Assembly (NCBI RefSeq): GCF_030140925.1
Contig: NZ_JARBWD010000001.1
Location: 1 to 64,000, forward strand
DNA: 64,000 bases
Source of the DNA: Parerythrobacter aestuarii
Lineage (GTDB): Bacteria > Pseudomonadota > Alphaproteobacteria > Sphingomonadales > Sphingomonadaceae
Direction of reading: 5' to 3'
Shown: piece by piece, positions 17,951-25,399 of the stretch
How positions within the stretch are numbered: the stretch's first letter is position 1
Layout: each line of letters opens with the position of its first letter
Notes under the pieces: model-generated
Databases searched by the model: none
Seen by the model: only the letters and a program-made list of their open reading frames with translations
Told to the model about the DNA's origin: nothing
Program-made: the position numbers and the translations under genes

Positions 17951-18343
17951 TCAGGCTACGGCGGCGAACACCAGCTTGAAGAAGCCGGTCAGCACCAGAG
18001 GCAGGCCAATGGCCAGCAGCCACAGCAAGGTCTGGTCGCGGCGAAAACCCGAGGCGAGCGATTCGTCGGCTGCGGCCTCGTCGGACAAGTCGCGCCAGCG
18101 CCGTTCGAAAGACCGGCAGGCCGGGATGATCCCTGCGACCAGCACGCCGAGCGCCAGATAGGGCAGAATCGACATTCCGCCTGTTTTCATAGCGTTGACC
18201 GTCACGAAGATGGTCAGGCCGGTGTAGACGAGCAACGCATAGGCGACATTGTCGCTCATCGATTTGCGCCAGTCGCGAGCAGCTTGCGACTGCCCGTGCT
18301 GTGACTGCTCGTGGATGCTGTCCTCTCTCAGCGCTTTGTTCAT
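17951..18343 (-). CDS. Small membrane protein of unknown function
   Basis: The 130-residue product has a hydrophilic, Gln/Ser-rich N-terminus (about 35 residues) and three hydrophobic segments (about residues 37-53, 62-76 and 107-127) separated by a charged stretch with FERRWRDLSDE. I do not recognise a named domain. The frame stays open upstream, but the ATG at 18343 has GGGGGAGAG eight bases in front of it and is the likely start. It is a single gene, convergent with ppa and divergent from lptB. Confidence 0.7.
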   Translation of the reverse strand: MNKALREDSIHEQSQHGQSQAARDWRKSMSDNVAYALLVYTGLTIFVTVNAMKTGGMSILPYLALGVLVAGIIPACRSFERRWRDLSDEAAADESLASGFRRDQTLLWLLAIGLPLVLTGFFKLVFAAVA

Positions 18344-18505
18344 GCGCGTCACTCTCCCCCGAAAGTTAAGGCTGTAGTATCTCAAAGAGTCGCGGTGCTG
18401 GCAAGGGCAGGTAACCAAAGCGTCTTGCACCCCGCCCGGCTTTGCCATGCATAAAGCCTGCCAATCTTCGAGAAACGGGGTTTTCGCGAGCGCTGGCGAT
18501 GCTAC

Positions 18506-19312
18506 ATGAGGGCCATGAGCATGCTTGAGACCGACGATCCGGCACACGCCATCGAAGAAGCGACCAAAGCCGCCGCGCCCCCTATCCCGCAAGGTGGGCT
18601 CGAGGTCGTCTCCATCGCCAAGAGCTACGACAAGCGTGCAGTGCTGACCGATATCTCGCTAAGCGTCGGCAAAGGCGAAGTGCTGGGCCTGCTTGGCCCG
18701 AACGGGGCCGGCAAGACCACGTGTTTCTACTCCGTGATGGGTCTGGTGCGCCCTGATGCCGGACGCGTGCTGATGGATGGCGAGGATGTGACTCACTTGC
18801 CGATGTACCGCCGCGCGATCCTGGGTCTGGGCTATTTGCCGCAGGAGACCAGCATTTTCCGCGGCATGACGGTGGAGCAGAACATCAACTGTGTGTTGGA
18901 AATGGTCGAACCAGACCCGGAAACACGTGAGAAGGAGCTCGACCGGCTGCTCGACGAATTCGGGCTGCAACGCTTGCGCACTTCGCCCGCCATGGCGCTC
19001 TCAGGCGGGGAACGGCGACGCTGCGAGATTGCCCGCGCGCTGGCAGCGAAACCATCGATCATGCTGCTCGACGAACCCTTTGCGGGGATCGACCCCCTGT
19101 CGATTCACGACATCCGCGATCTGGTGAAGGACCTCAAGACCCGCGGCATCGGCGTTTTGATCACAGACCACAACGTACGCGAAACGCTGGAGATCGTGGA
19201 CCGCGCCTGCATCATCTATGGCGGCCAGGTCCTGTTTGCCGGGACGCCGCAAGAGCTGGTGGCAGACGAGAATGTGCGACGGCTTTACCTCGGAGAGAGC
19301 TTCACGCTCTAG
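18506..19312 (+). CDS. lptB: LPS export ABC transporter ATP-binding protein
   Basis: The 268-residue ATPase powers LptFG to extract LPS from the inner membrane and push it across the Lpt bridge. Seen are Walker A GPNGAGKTT, the signature LSGGERRRCEIARAL, Walker B IMLLDEPFAGIDP and the H-loop DHNVRE. The C-terminal YLGESF motif is typical of LptB. In-frame ATGs at 18506, 18515 and 18521 are all possible; GAGGG at 18508-18512 is spaced best for 18521. It is followed 11 bases later by rpoN, a common alphaproteobacterial order. Confidence 0.95.
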   Translation: MRAMSMLETDDPAHAIEEATKAAAPPIPQGGLEVVSIAKSYDKRAVLTDISLSVGKGEVLGLLGPNGAGKTTCFYSVMGLVRPDAGRVLMDGEDVTHLPMYRRAILGLGYLPQETSIFRGMTVEQNINCVLEMVEPDPETREKELDRLLDEFGLQRLRTSPAMALSGGERRRCEIARALAAKPSIMLLDEPFAGIDPLSIHDIRDLVKDLKTRGIGVLITDHNVRETLEIVDRACIIYGGQVLFAGTPQELVADENVRRLYLGESFTL

Positions 19313-19323
19313 AGGACACCGCC

Positions 19324-20775
19324 ATGGCGCTCGGACCCAGACTGGATCTTCGCCAATCGCAAAGTTTGGTGATGACGCCGCAGCTGCAGCAGGCGATCAA
19401 GCTGCTGGCGCTGTCCAATCTCGAGATCGAGACCTTTATCGGCGAAGCGTTGGAATCTAACCCGCTGCTGGAAGCTGGCGAAGTCAGTCGCGAAGACAGC
19501 ATCGGCGATGCGCCGGCCCTGCCCGAAGAAGCCGGCGCCGATACCTACGGCGGCGACGACAACCCCCTCGACATAAATGTCAATGCGCTCGACCGGGATC
19601 GCGACACCGGCGATGGGGAATGGGGTGCGGCTGGAGCGGCATCCTATAGCGACGACCTCACGCCGATCGAGGATCGACGTTCGGCCGACACCACTCTGGC
19701 CGAGCACCTGCACGAGCAGGTTGGCGCTCTTGCCTTTAACCAGCGGGAGGAATTCCTCGCCCGCAATCTTGTCGATCGGCTCGACGAAGCGGGGTATCTC
19801 GATGCGGACTTGCGGTCTGTCGCGGCCGATCTTGGCGTTGCCCTTTGTGAACTCGAAGACGCGCTCGAGCTGGTTCAGACGCTCGATCCCACCGGTGTCG
19901 GTGCGCGCAGCTTGAGCGAATGCCTCGCCTTGCAAGCCAAGGAAGCCAATCGCTACGATCCCTGCATGGCGCGACTGCTCGACAATCTCGATCTCGTCGC
20001 CAAGGGCGAGTTCGCGCGGCTCAAGCGCATGTGCGACGTAGATGACGAAGACTTCGCCGACATGCTCAGCGAGCTGCGCAGCTACGATCCCAAGCCCGGC
20101 CTGCAATACGGCGGTGGCGAGGCTGGCGCAGTCGTGCCCGATGTCTTGCTGACGCGCGACGACGCGGGCCACTGGAAAATCGCCCTGAATGAAGCCACCC
20201 TGCCCCGACTGGTGGTCAACCGCGGTTACTTCCTCGAGCTGCGCGAAGGCTGCACCGACAAGGACAGCAAGGCCTGGCTCAAGGAGAAGCTCGGCGATGC
20301 AAACTGGTTGATCAAGGCGCTCGACCAGCGGCAGAAGACCATTCTCGCCGTGTCATCTCAGATCGTGAAGAAGCAGGCCGGGTTCTTCAAGAAAGGCGTG
20401 AGCGAGCTCAGGCCGCTGACGCTGCGCGAAGTCGCGGAAGAGATCGACATGCACGAAAGCACAGTCAGCCGTGTGACCAGCAACAAATACCTCAACTGCG
20501 ATCGTGGCACCTTCGAGCTCAAATACTTCTTCACCAGCGGTGTCGGAAGCGCCGATGGCGAAGGCGCGAGTTCGGAAGCGGTCAAGGCACGCATCAAGGC
20601 CCTGACCGACGCCGAGGACCCCAAGAAGATCCTCAGCGACGACAAACTGGTAGAATTGCTCAAGGCCGAGGGCTTCGATCTCGCCCGACGCACGGTGGCC
20701 AAATACCGCGAGGCCATGGGTATTGGTAGCTCGGTTCAGAGGCGCAGGGCGAAGAAGCTGGCAGGCTTGGGATAA
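19324..20775 (+). CDS. rpoN: RNA polymerase sigma-54 factor
   Basis: The 483-residue protein directs transcription from -24/-12 promoters with AAA activators. Region I is the Gln/Leu-rich QSLVMTPQLQQAIKLLALSN. It is followed by an acidic region II (about residues 60-110), the core-binding domain, the helix-turn-helix LREVAEEIDMHESTVSRV, and the RpoN box ARRTVAKYREAMGI near the C-terminus. It sits directly behind lptB. The usual downstream hpf and ptsN genes are absent; ctrA follows instead after a long intergenic region. Confidence 0.96.
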   Translation: MALGPRLDLRQSQSLVMTPQLQQAIKLLALSNLEIETFIGEALESNPLLEAGEVSREDSIGDAPALPEEAGADTYGGDDNPLDINVNALDRDRDTGDGEWGAAGAASYSDDLTPIEDRRSADTTLAEHLHEQVGALAFNQREEFLARNLVDRLDEAGYLDADLRSVAADLGVALCELEDALELVQTLDPTGVGARSLSECLALQAKEANRYDPCMARLLDNLDLVAKGEFARLKRMCDVDDEDFADMLSELRSYDPKPGLQYGGGEAGAVVPDVLLTRDDAGHWKIALNEATLPRLVVNRGYFLELREGCTDKDSKAWLKEKLGDANWLIKALDQRQKTILAVSSQIVKKQAGFFKKGVSELRPLTLREVAEEIDMHESTVSRVTSNKYLNCDRGTFELKYFFTSGVGSADGEGASSEAVKARIKALTDAEDPKKILSDDKLVELLKAEGFDLARRTVAKYREAMGIGSSVQRRRAKKLAGLG

Positions 20776-20854
20776 CCTTTTCCACGCACAGCACGTCGAA
20801 AGTGTTGCCATGGCCGCAGCCAAAAACCGCCAAAAATGAACGGCTTTCAGGTGT

Positions 20855-20934
20855 GACTCGAAAGACTCACTCAAAAAGTCTTAACGTCGGAAACGGGTTG
20901 TTAACCTTTTTTGGTGAGAACTGACGTGGTTAAT
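20855..20934 (+). promoter_or_regulatory. ctrA upstream control region: two GANTC sites and TTAA half-sites
   Basis: Two GANTC sites (GACTC at 20855-20859 and 20864-20868) lie nine bases apart, followed by TTAA-containing half-sites at 20881 (TTAACG), 20901 (TTAACC) and 20930 (TTAATC). GANTC is the CcrM methylation target, and TTAACC-type half-sites are bound by CtrA. In Caulobacter the ctrA promoters combine GANTC-dependent GcrA control with CtrA autoregulation; the same logic is inferred here. No complete TTAA-N7-TTAA box is present. Confidence 0.5.
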
Positions 20935-21012
20935 CCAAGGCAACACCTCTGAACGAGGGGTTACCAGCCCATGGGGGCCAACAGTAATTACAAGGGTAAG
21001 GGGGACCACCCG

Positions 21013-21708
21013 ATGCGTGTACTGCTGATCGAAGACGAGCCGACAACGGCAAAAGCCATCGAGCTGATGCTGACGACTGAAGGCTTCAATGTCTATTCGA
21101 CCGACCTCGGCGAGGAAGGCCTCGATCTGGGCAAGCTGTATGATTACGATATCATCCTGCTCGATCTCAACCTGCCCGACATGCACGGCTACGACGTGCT
21201 CAAGAAACTGCGCGTTTCGAAGGTGCAGACCCCGGTCCTGATCCTGTCCGGCATTGCCGAAATGGACAGCAAGATCCGCTCATTCGGCTTCGGTGCCGAC
21301 GACTATGTGACCAAGCCGTTCCACCGCGAAGAGCTGGTCGCCCGCATCCACGCCGTGGTGCGCCGTTCGAAGGGCCACAGCCAGTCGATCATTCGCACCG
21401 GCAAGCTGGCCGTGAACCTCGACACCAAGACCGTCGAAGTCGACGGTGCCCGCGTCCACCTGACCGGCAAGGAATATGCGATGCTCGAGCTGCTATCGCT
21501 GCGCAAGGGCACCACGCTGACCAAGGAAATGTTCCTCAACCATCTCTATGGCGGGATGGACGAGCCGGAACTCAAGATCATCGACGTGTTCATCTGCAAG
21601 CTGCGCAAGAAGCTCAGCCTGGCATGCGGCGGCGACAATTACATCGAAACCGTCTGGGGCCGCGGCTACGTGCTGCGCGATCCGGACGAGACCGCCGAAG
21701 CGGCGTAG
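21013..21708 (+). CDS. ctrA: Cell-cycle response regulator CtrA
   Basis: The 231-residue OmpR-type regulator is the master cell-cycle and motility regulator of alphaproteobacteria. The receiver domain has the acidic pair in [15 protein letters not shown] and the phospho-Asp at residue 51 in [17 protein letters not shown]. The winged-helix domain contains [17 protein letters not shown] and [13 protein letters not shown], both strongly conserved in CtrA. The ATG at 21013 gives the standard CtrA length and has AAGGGGG seven bases upstream; the earlier ATG at 20971 is rejected. A strong terminator follows. Confidence 0.96.
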   Translation: MRVLLIEDEPTTAKAIELMLTTEGFNVYSTDLGEEGLDLGKLYDYDIILLDLNLPDMHGYDVLKKLRVSKVQTPVLILSGIAEMDSKIRSFGFGADDYVTKPFHREELVARIHAVVRRSKGHSQSIIRTGKLAVNLDTKTVEVDGARVHLTGKEYAMLELLSLRKGTTLTKEMFLNHLYGGMDEPELKIIDVFICKLRKKLSLACGGDNYIETVWGRGYVLRDPDETAEAA

Positions 21709-21733
21709 TTCCAGGTTCAACCAGTTAACCAAT

Positions 21734-21759
21734 ACGCCCGGGGTTCGCGCCCCGGGCGT
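21734..21759 (+). terminator. Intrinsic terminator after ctrA
   Basis: A perfect 10-bp GC-rich stem (21734-21743 with 21750-21759) with a 6-base loop is followed by CTTGCTTTC. It begins 26 bases after the ctrA stop. Confidence 0.85.
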
Positions 21760-21798
21760 CTTGCTTTCAGCGTTGACACAACCAGGGTTGCTCCCTCG

Positions 21799-22779
21799 CT
21801 ATCCCTGCGGTCGCAAGGTTGCGACCGTTACATGCGGCCAGCTCAACCCGTTGAAGTCCAGCAGGACCATCTGCGTATATTGAAGCTGGAGAAGTGGTGA
21901 GCCATCGCGATCGGTACCGGTCTCGATCCAGAAGGTGGACTGCGCCAATGGTACGTCGGCGTTGGGGCCGTTTTCCGTGCCTTCAAGGAACGCGATGTTG
22001 GCAACGCCTCCTCCAACCTCGGGTGGAATCGGGTCAGCCGCTCGCGTTGTCAGCTGGATCACAACGGTGCGATCGATGGTCTGGCCGTCGAGAGCGTCGC
22101 GCAAGAACTGGTTGGGATCGTCGAGATGCGCCTGGTCGAGCCCCGGCACACGGGCAAGGTCGGTCCGCGAATCCAGGGCATTGGAGAGATCCTCTTCCGG
22201 AAACGGTACAAGGCTGGTGGGATCACCAATGACAAACGGCGTGATCGACACCGGGTCGATGCGGGGCTCAACCACTTCAAAGGCGATACCCTGCATATTG
22301 ATGGTGGTGCCGTGGGGGATCGAGCCCATACGCACGACGGTAACCGGCTCGTTCGGGTCGGTCGTGGCCGGTACGAGATTGAAAACGCCGGGCTCGAAAT
22401 GCTGCCCGCTGTTGTCGAATGTATCGACGATTTCCTGCAGATAGGCGGCGCCGCCGAGGAAGATATCCTTCTCGAACAGGCTGCGGTTGGCGATGCCTGT
22501 GTCCCCGCTGATGTCGGTGAAAGACAGGGTTTCTCCTGTCATGTTCAATTGCAGGAAATGCGCTGTGTTTCCCGATTGCCCGCCGAAGTTGGGCCGCCAG
22601 ATCATGTTGAAGCCGGTCCCTTGCCACACTCGTCGCGGCTGGTCTGCGGGCTCGCTCCCGACAAGTCCACGCAGCAGCTGGAGGAAGTCGGTTCCATCTT
22701 CGGTCAGCGATTTCAGGGCTTCCGCGCCCAGGGGCTGGTTGTGGTCATGGCTAAACCTGAAATTGGTATCGATTGGCAT
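21799..22779 (-). CDS. Beta-rich conserved hypothetical protein, lipocalin/nitrobindin-like features
   Basis: The 326-residue product has no signal peptide. Recognisable stretches are VWQGTGFNMIWRPN near residue 51, FLQLNMTGETLSF, HFEPGVFNLVPAT, VVRMGSIPHGTTINMQG and a C-terminal LQYTQMVLLDFNGLSWPHV. Alternating strands and the W-x-G-x-G-x-N start recall heme-binding or lipocalin-like beta-barrels, but I cannot assign a function. The ATG at 22779 has GGAGAG eight bases upstream and is preferred over the ATG at 22794. It stands alone between ctrA and trmB. Confidence 0.75.
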   Translation of the reverse strand: MPIDTNFRFSHDHNQPLGAEALKSLTEDGTDFLQLLRGLVGSEPADQPRRVWQGTGFNMIWRPNFGGQSGNTAHFLQLNMTGETLSFTDISGDTGIANRSLFEKDIFLGGAAYLQEIVDTFDNSGQHFEPGVFNLVPATTDPNEPVTVVRMGSIPHGTTINMQGIAFEVVEPRIDPVSITPFVIGDPTSLVPFPEEDLSNALDSRTDLARVPGLDQAHLDDPNQFLRDALDGQTIDRTVVIQLTTRAADPIPPEVGGGVANIAFLEGTENGPNADVPLAQSTFWIETGTDRDGSPLLQLQYTQMVLLDFNGLSWPHVTVATLRPQG

Positions 22780-22965
22780 GGCTAGTCTCTCCATCTGCGA
22801 GCGAGGCGTGCGTGCCGCTCCTCCAAACAGAAGCTAGTCGATCGATGGCCGGGCAAGCGTGACCGCTGTCACGCCGGAAAAGGGGTGGGCATTCCCGCTC
22901 TCAGCCCAGCAGTTTCAACCGATCGCGCTGGACTAAGAGCCAGTGCGCGACTAGCTCTCCGGCGC

Positions 22966-23667
22966 ATGTCAGCATTCAAGGAAGGCGACCCCACCACATT
23001 GGGTCGGCTGTATGGCCGCAGCCAGGGCAAGCCGCTGCGCCAGAAGCAACAAGACCTCGTCGACAATCTGTTGCCGCAGATCGCGGTACCGGAAGAAGGC
23101 CCGGTGACGGCAATGTCGCTGTTCAGCGAGGATTGCCCGCTGCACTTCGAAATCGGCTTCGGCGGCGGCGAGCATCTGGCCTATCGTGCCGACCTGCTCC
23201 CCAACCACGGCTTCATCGGGGCCGAGCCTTTCGTCAACGGGGTGGCACAGGCGCTGACCCATATCGACGAGCAGCGTTTGTCCAACGTACGCTTGCATAT
23301 GGGCGATGCCCTGGATGTGCTGCAGCGCATTCCCGACGGCGCGCTGACCATGATCTACCTGCTCCACCCCGATCCCTGGCCCAAGAACAAGCACGCCAAG
23401 CGGCGGATGATGAACGATGGCCCGGTGCAGATGTTCGCCGACAAGCTCAAGGCCGGCGGCGAGCTGCGCTTCGGCACCGACCACCCGATCTATTTGCGCC
23501 ACGCGCTGATGGTGATGCGCCGCCATACCGAGAGCTTCGAATGGGTCACCGAAGGCCCTTCAAGCTGGCAGGAGCGCCCCAGCGGCTGGCCGGAGACGCG
23601 CTACGAGCACAAGGCCCGCACGGTCTATGGCCATGAGGTGTGGTACTTCCGGTTTCGGCGGAAGTAG
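22966..23667 (+). CDS. trmB: tRNA (guanine-N7-)-methyltransferase
   Basis: The 233-residue enzyme makes m7G46 in tRNA variable loops. It contains the SAM motif FEIGFGGGEHLAYRA near residue 60, IGAEPFVNGVAQAL, the family signature LLHPDPWPKNKHAKRRM and the C-terminal GWPETRYEHKA. The open frame extends 27 codons upstream to 22885, but those residues are unlike the family; MSAFKEGD at 22966 is the likely start. It precedes two DUF3592 genes on the same strand. Confidence 0.94.
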   Translation: MSAFKEGDPTTLGRLYGRSQGKPLRQKQQDLVDNLLPQIAVPEEGPVTAMSLFSEDCPLHFEIGFGGGEHLAYRADLLPNHGFIGAEPFVNGVAQALTHIDEQRLSNVRLHMGDALDVLQRIPDGALTMIYLLHPDPWPKNKHAKRRMMNDGPVQMFADKLKAGGELRFGTDHPIYLRHALMVMRRHTESFEWVTEGPSSWQERPSGWPETRYEHKARTVYGHEVWYFRFRRK

Positions 23668-23670
23668 GTC

Positions 23671-24120
23671 GTGATCGGGGGCAAAGGCCTGGTCGGTGCC
23701 GCTTTCCTTCTGGCGGGGCTCGTTTTTGTAGGCGGCGGCGTTTTCAAGACCTGGGAAGTGAATGCGCTAGCGGCTACGGGGGTGCATACCCGCGGTGAGG
23801 TTACCTACATGAAGCGCAAGTCAACCAGCGGTCGGAGCGGAGGGCGAAGCTGGTATGCCTGGGTTGTCTTCAGGACTTCGACCGGCGAGGAAATCGGTTT
23901 TGAGAACAGACAGGGCAGCGCCCTTCGATCTCACGAGGTGGGCGACATCGTGGACGTCGTCTACGACCCGGCGGATCCCAGCGACGCCATCATCGACAAT
24001 TTCTGGACCCGTTTTGCGTGGGTTTTCGCAACGCTGTTTGCCAGCGTCTTCGTTCTACTGGGAGGCTGGTTAGTCCGGCGCGATCGCCGCGAACAGCGAG
24101 AAGACGGCTGGATACGCTGA
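23671..24120 (+). CDS. DUF3592 domain membrane protein
   Basis: The 149-residue product has an N-terminal hydrophobic segment (about residues 5-25), a beta-rich middle (RGEVTYMKRKS, WVVFRTSTGEEIGF, GDIVDVVYDPADPSDA) and a second hydrophobic segment (about 108-130) followed by an Arg-rich tail. This is the DUF3592 layout: a soluble OB-like domain between two membrane helices. Function is unknown. It starts with GTG three bases after trmB, so it is likely translationally coupled to it. A second DUF3592 gene follows. Confidence 0.85.
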   Translation: MIGGKGLVGAAFLLAGLVFVGGGVFKTWEVNALAATGVHTRGEVTYMKRKSTSGRSGGRSWYAWVVFRTSTGEEIGFENRQGSALRSHEVGDIVDVVYDPADPSDAIIDNFWTRFAWVFATLFASVFVLLGGWLVRRDRREQREDGWIR

Positions 24121-24131
24121 GTTTCCAACCG

Positions 24132-24159
24132 CCTCCGCAGGCGATACACCTGCAGGAGG
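24132..24159 (+). promoter_or_regulatory. Hairpin overlapping the Shine-Dalgarno of the second DUF3592 gene
   Basis: CCTCCGCAGG (24132-24141) can pair with CCTGCAGGAGG (24149-24159) with a single bulged base and a 7-base loop. The right arm takes in most of the AGGAGGAGGA ribosome binding sequence that precedes the ATG at 24170. If formed, it would partly hide the site and could couple translation to ribosomes leaving the upstream gene. Confidence 0.45.
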
Positions 24160-24169
24160 AGGAACGATC

Positions 24170-24871
24170 ATGCCGCGTTTCATGTTCTGGATAGGGTTGG
24201 TGTTTGCGCTTGTCGGGACTGGGCTCGCCTATGGCACCTTCTACGCCTGGACTGCTTCACAGAGCATGGTCAATGACGGAGTCCAGACCGAAGGCAAGGT
24301 TATCGACCTCGAGTACCGGCCCAGCGACGATGGCGGGGGCACCTATGCCCCGGTGGTCGAATTCCACGACCGTGATGGCAACCGGCAGGTCTATTATTCG
24401 GCCGCATCGAGCAATCCACCGAGCCATTCGCGCGGGGATGTGGTGACGATCTATTACATGCCCGACACGCCCGAACGAGCGATGATCGACAGTTTTTCCG
24501 ACCGCTGGATGGTCATCCTGATCACCGGGATCATGACGCTCGCTTTCGGTGGCATCGGCTACGGCATCCTGTTCTTCATGGTCCGTCGCTGGCGCACCGT
24601 CCGGCGGCTCAAGGCACATGGCATGGCGATCATGGCGGATTTCGAAGGCTGCCATCTCGACACCAGCACACGGGTCAACGGTCGCAGCCCCTGGCGCGTG
24701 GTCGCGACCGCGATCCATCCCGGCACCGGCAAGAAAGACGCCTTTGAAAGCGAGCAGATCTGGGTCAACTTGAGCGAAGAGCTGCAGGGCAAGAAGCTGC
24801 GCGTGCTCGTCGATCCGGCGCGGCCGCACGATCACTACGTCGATTTGTCCGAGTATATAGCCGAGGACTAG
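24170..24871 (+). CDS. DUF3592 domain membrane protein (longer paralogue)
   Basis: The 233-residue product has a hydrophobic N-terminal segment (about residues 5-25), a DUF3592 domain (GKVIDLEYRPSDDGGGTYAPVVEF, then GDVVTIYYMPDTPERAMID), a second membrane segment (about 108-135) and a cytoplasmic-looking C-terminal domain that repeats a related fold with NLSEELQGKKLRVLVDP. It is a paralogue of the preceding gene. The ATG follows AGGAGGAGGA, one of the strongest ribosome binding sites in the window. Function unknown. Confidence 0.85.
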   Translation: MPRFMFWIGLVFALVGTGLAYGTFYAWTASQSMVNDGVQTEGKVIDLEYRPSDDGGGTYAPVVEFHDRDGNRQVYYSAASSNPPSHSRGDVVTIYYMPDTPERAMIDSFSDRWMVILITGIMTLAFGGIGYGILFFMVRRWRTVRRLKAHGMAIMADFEGCHLDTSTRVNGRSPWRVVATAIHPGTGKKDAFESEQIWVNLSEELQGKKLRVLVDPARPHDHYVDLSEYIAED

Positions 24872-24876
24872 CGCGC

Positions 24877-25395
24877 TCAGGCGAAGGTGAAATCGACCAT
24901 GATCTCGCTGGAAATTGCCTCCAGTGCTTCCTGTGCCCCCTCGGGCCTCACCGCATCGGGCAGGCTCACGCTGACATGCGCGCGGAACAGCCGTTCGCCC
25001 GCATGCGCGCCGGTTTCCTCGCCGCTGGAAAGGCTTTCGATATTGGCGCCGAGCCCTGTGAGGATGCGGGTCACTTCGCGGATGATACCCGGCCGGTCCT
25101 GCCCGATCAGTTCGAACATCAGGGCGCGGCCACTGGCCGCCGGGCTCTCGCCTGCCGGCAAGGCCGAGACAGTCAGCCCATGCGCGTCTATGCCGCGCAC
25201 TTCCTGCTCCAACTCGGCCACGCGCAGCGGGTCGATCTCGACCAGCACGGAGCCGACATAGAGTCCGCCGAGTCGGCTCAGATGCCCTTCCTGCCAATTG
25301 CCGCCGGCTGCGAAAATCGCGGCCGAGAGCGCTTCGGTCAGCCCCGGCTTGTCGCTGCCGGTGACGGAGAGGACAATGCGGGTGATTTCGGTCAT
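24877..25395 (-). CDS. ACT-domain protein, GcvR-like regulator
   Basis: The 172-residue product is made of two ACT domains: TRIVLSVTGSDKPGLTEALSAA at the N-terminus and FELIGQDRPGIIREVTRIL in the second half. Tandem ACT proteins of this size resemble GcvR, a glycine-cleavage regulator, but ligand and target are not evident. The ATG at 25395 lies 4 bases after the maeB stop on the same strand, so it is the second gene of a maeB operon; the frame upstream of it is only the maeB 3' end read in another frame. Confidence 0.87.
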   Translation of the reverse strand: MTEITRIVLSVTGSDKPGLTEALSAAIFAAGGNWQEGHLSRLGGLYVGSVLVEIDPLRVAELEQEVRGIDAHGLTVSALPAGESPAASGRALMFELIGQDRPGIIREVTRILTGLGANIESLSSGEETGAHAGERLFRAHVSVSLPDAVRPEGAQEALEAISSEIMVDFTFA

Positions 25396-25399
25396 GACC

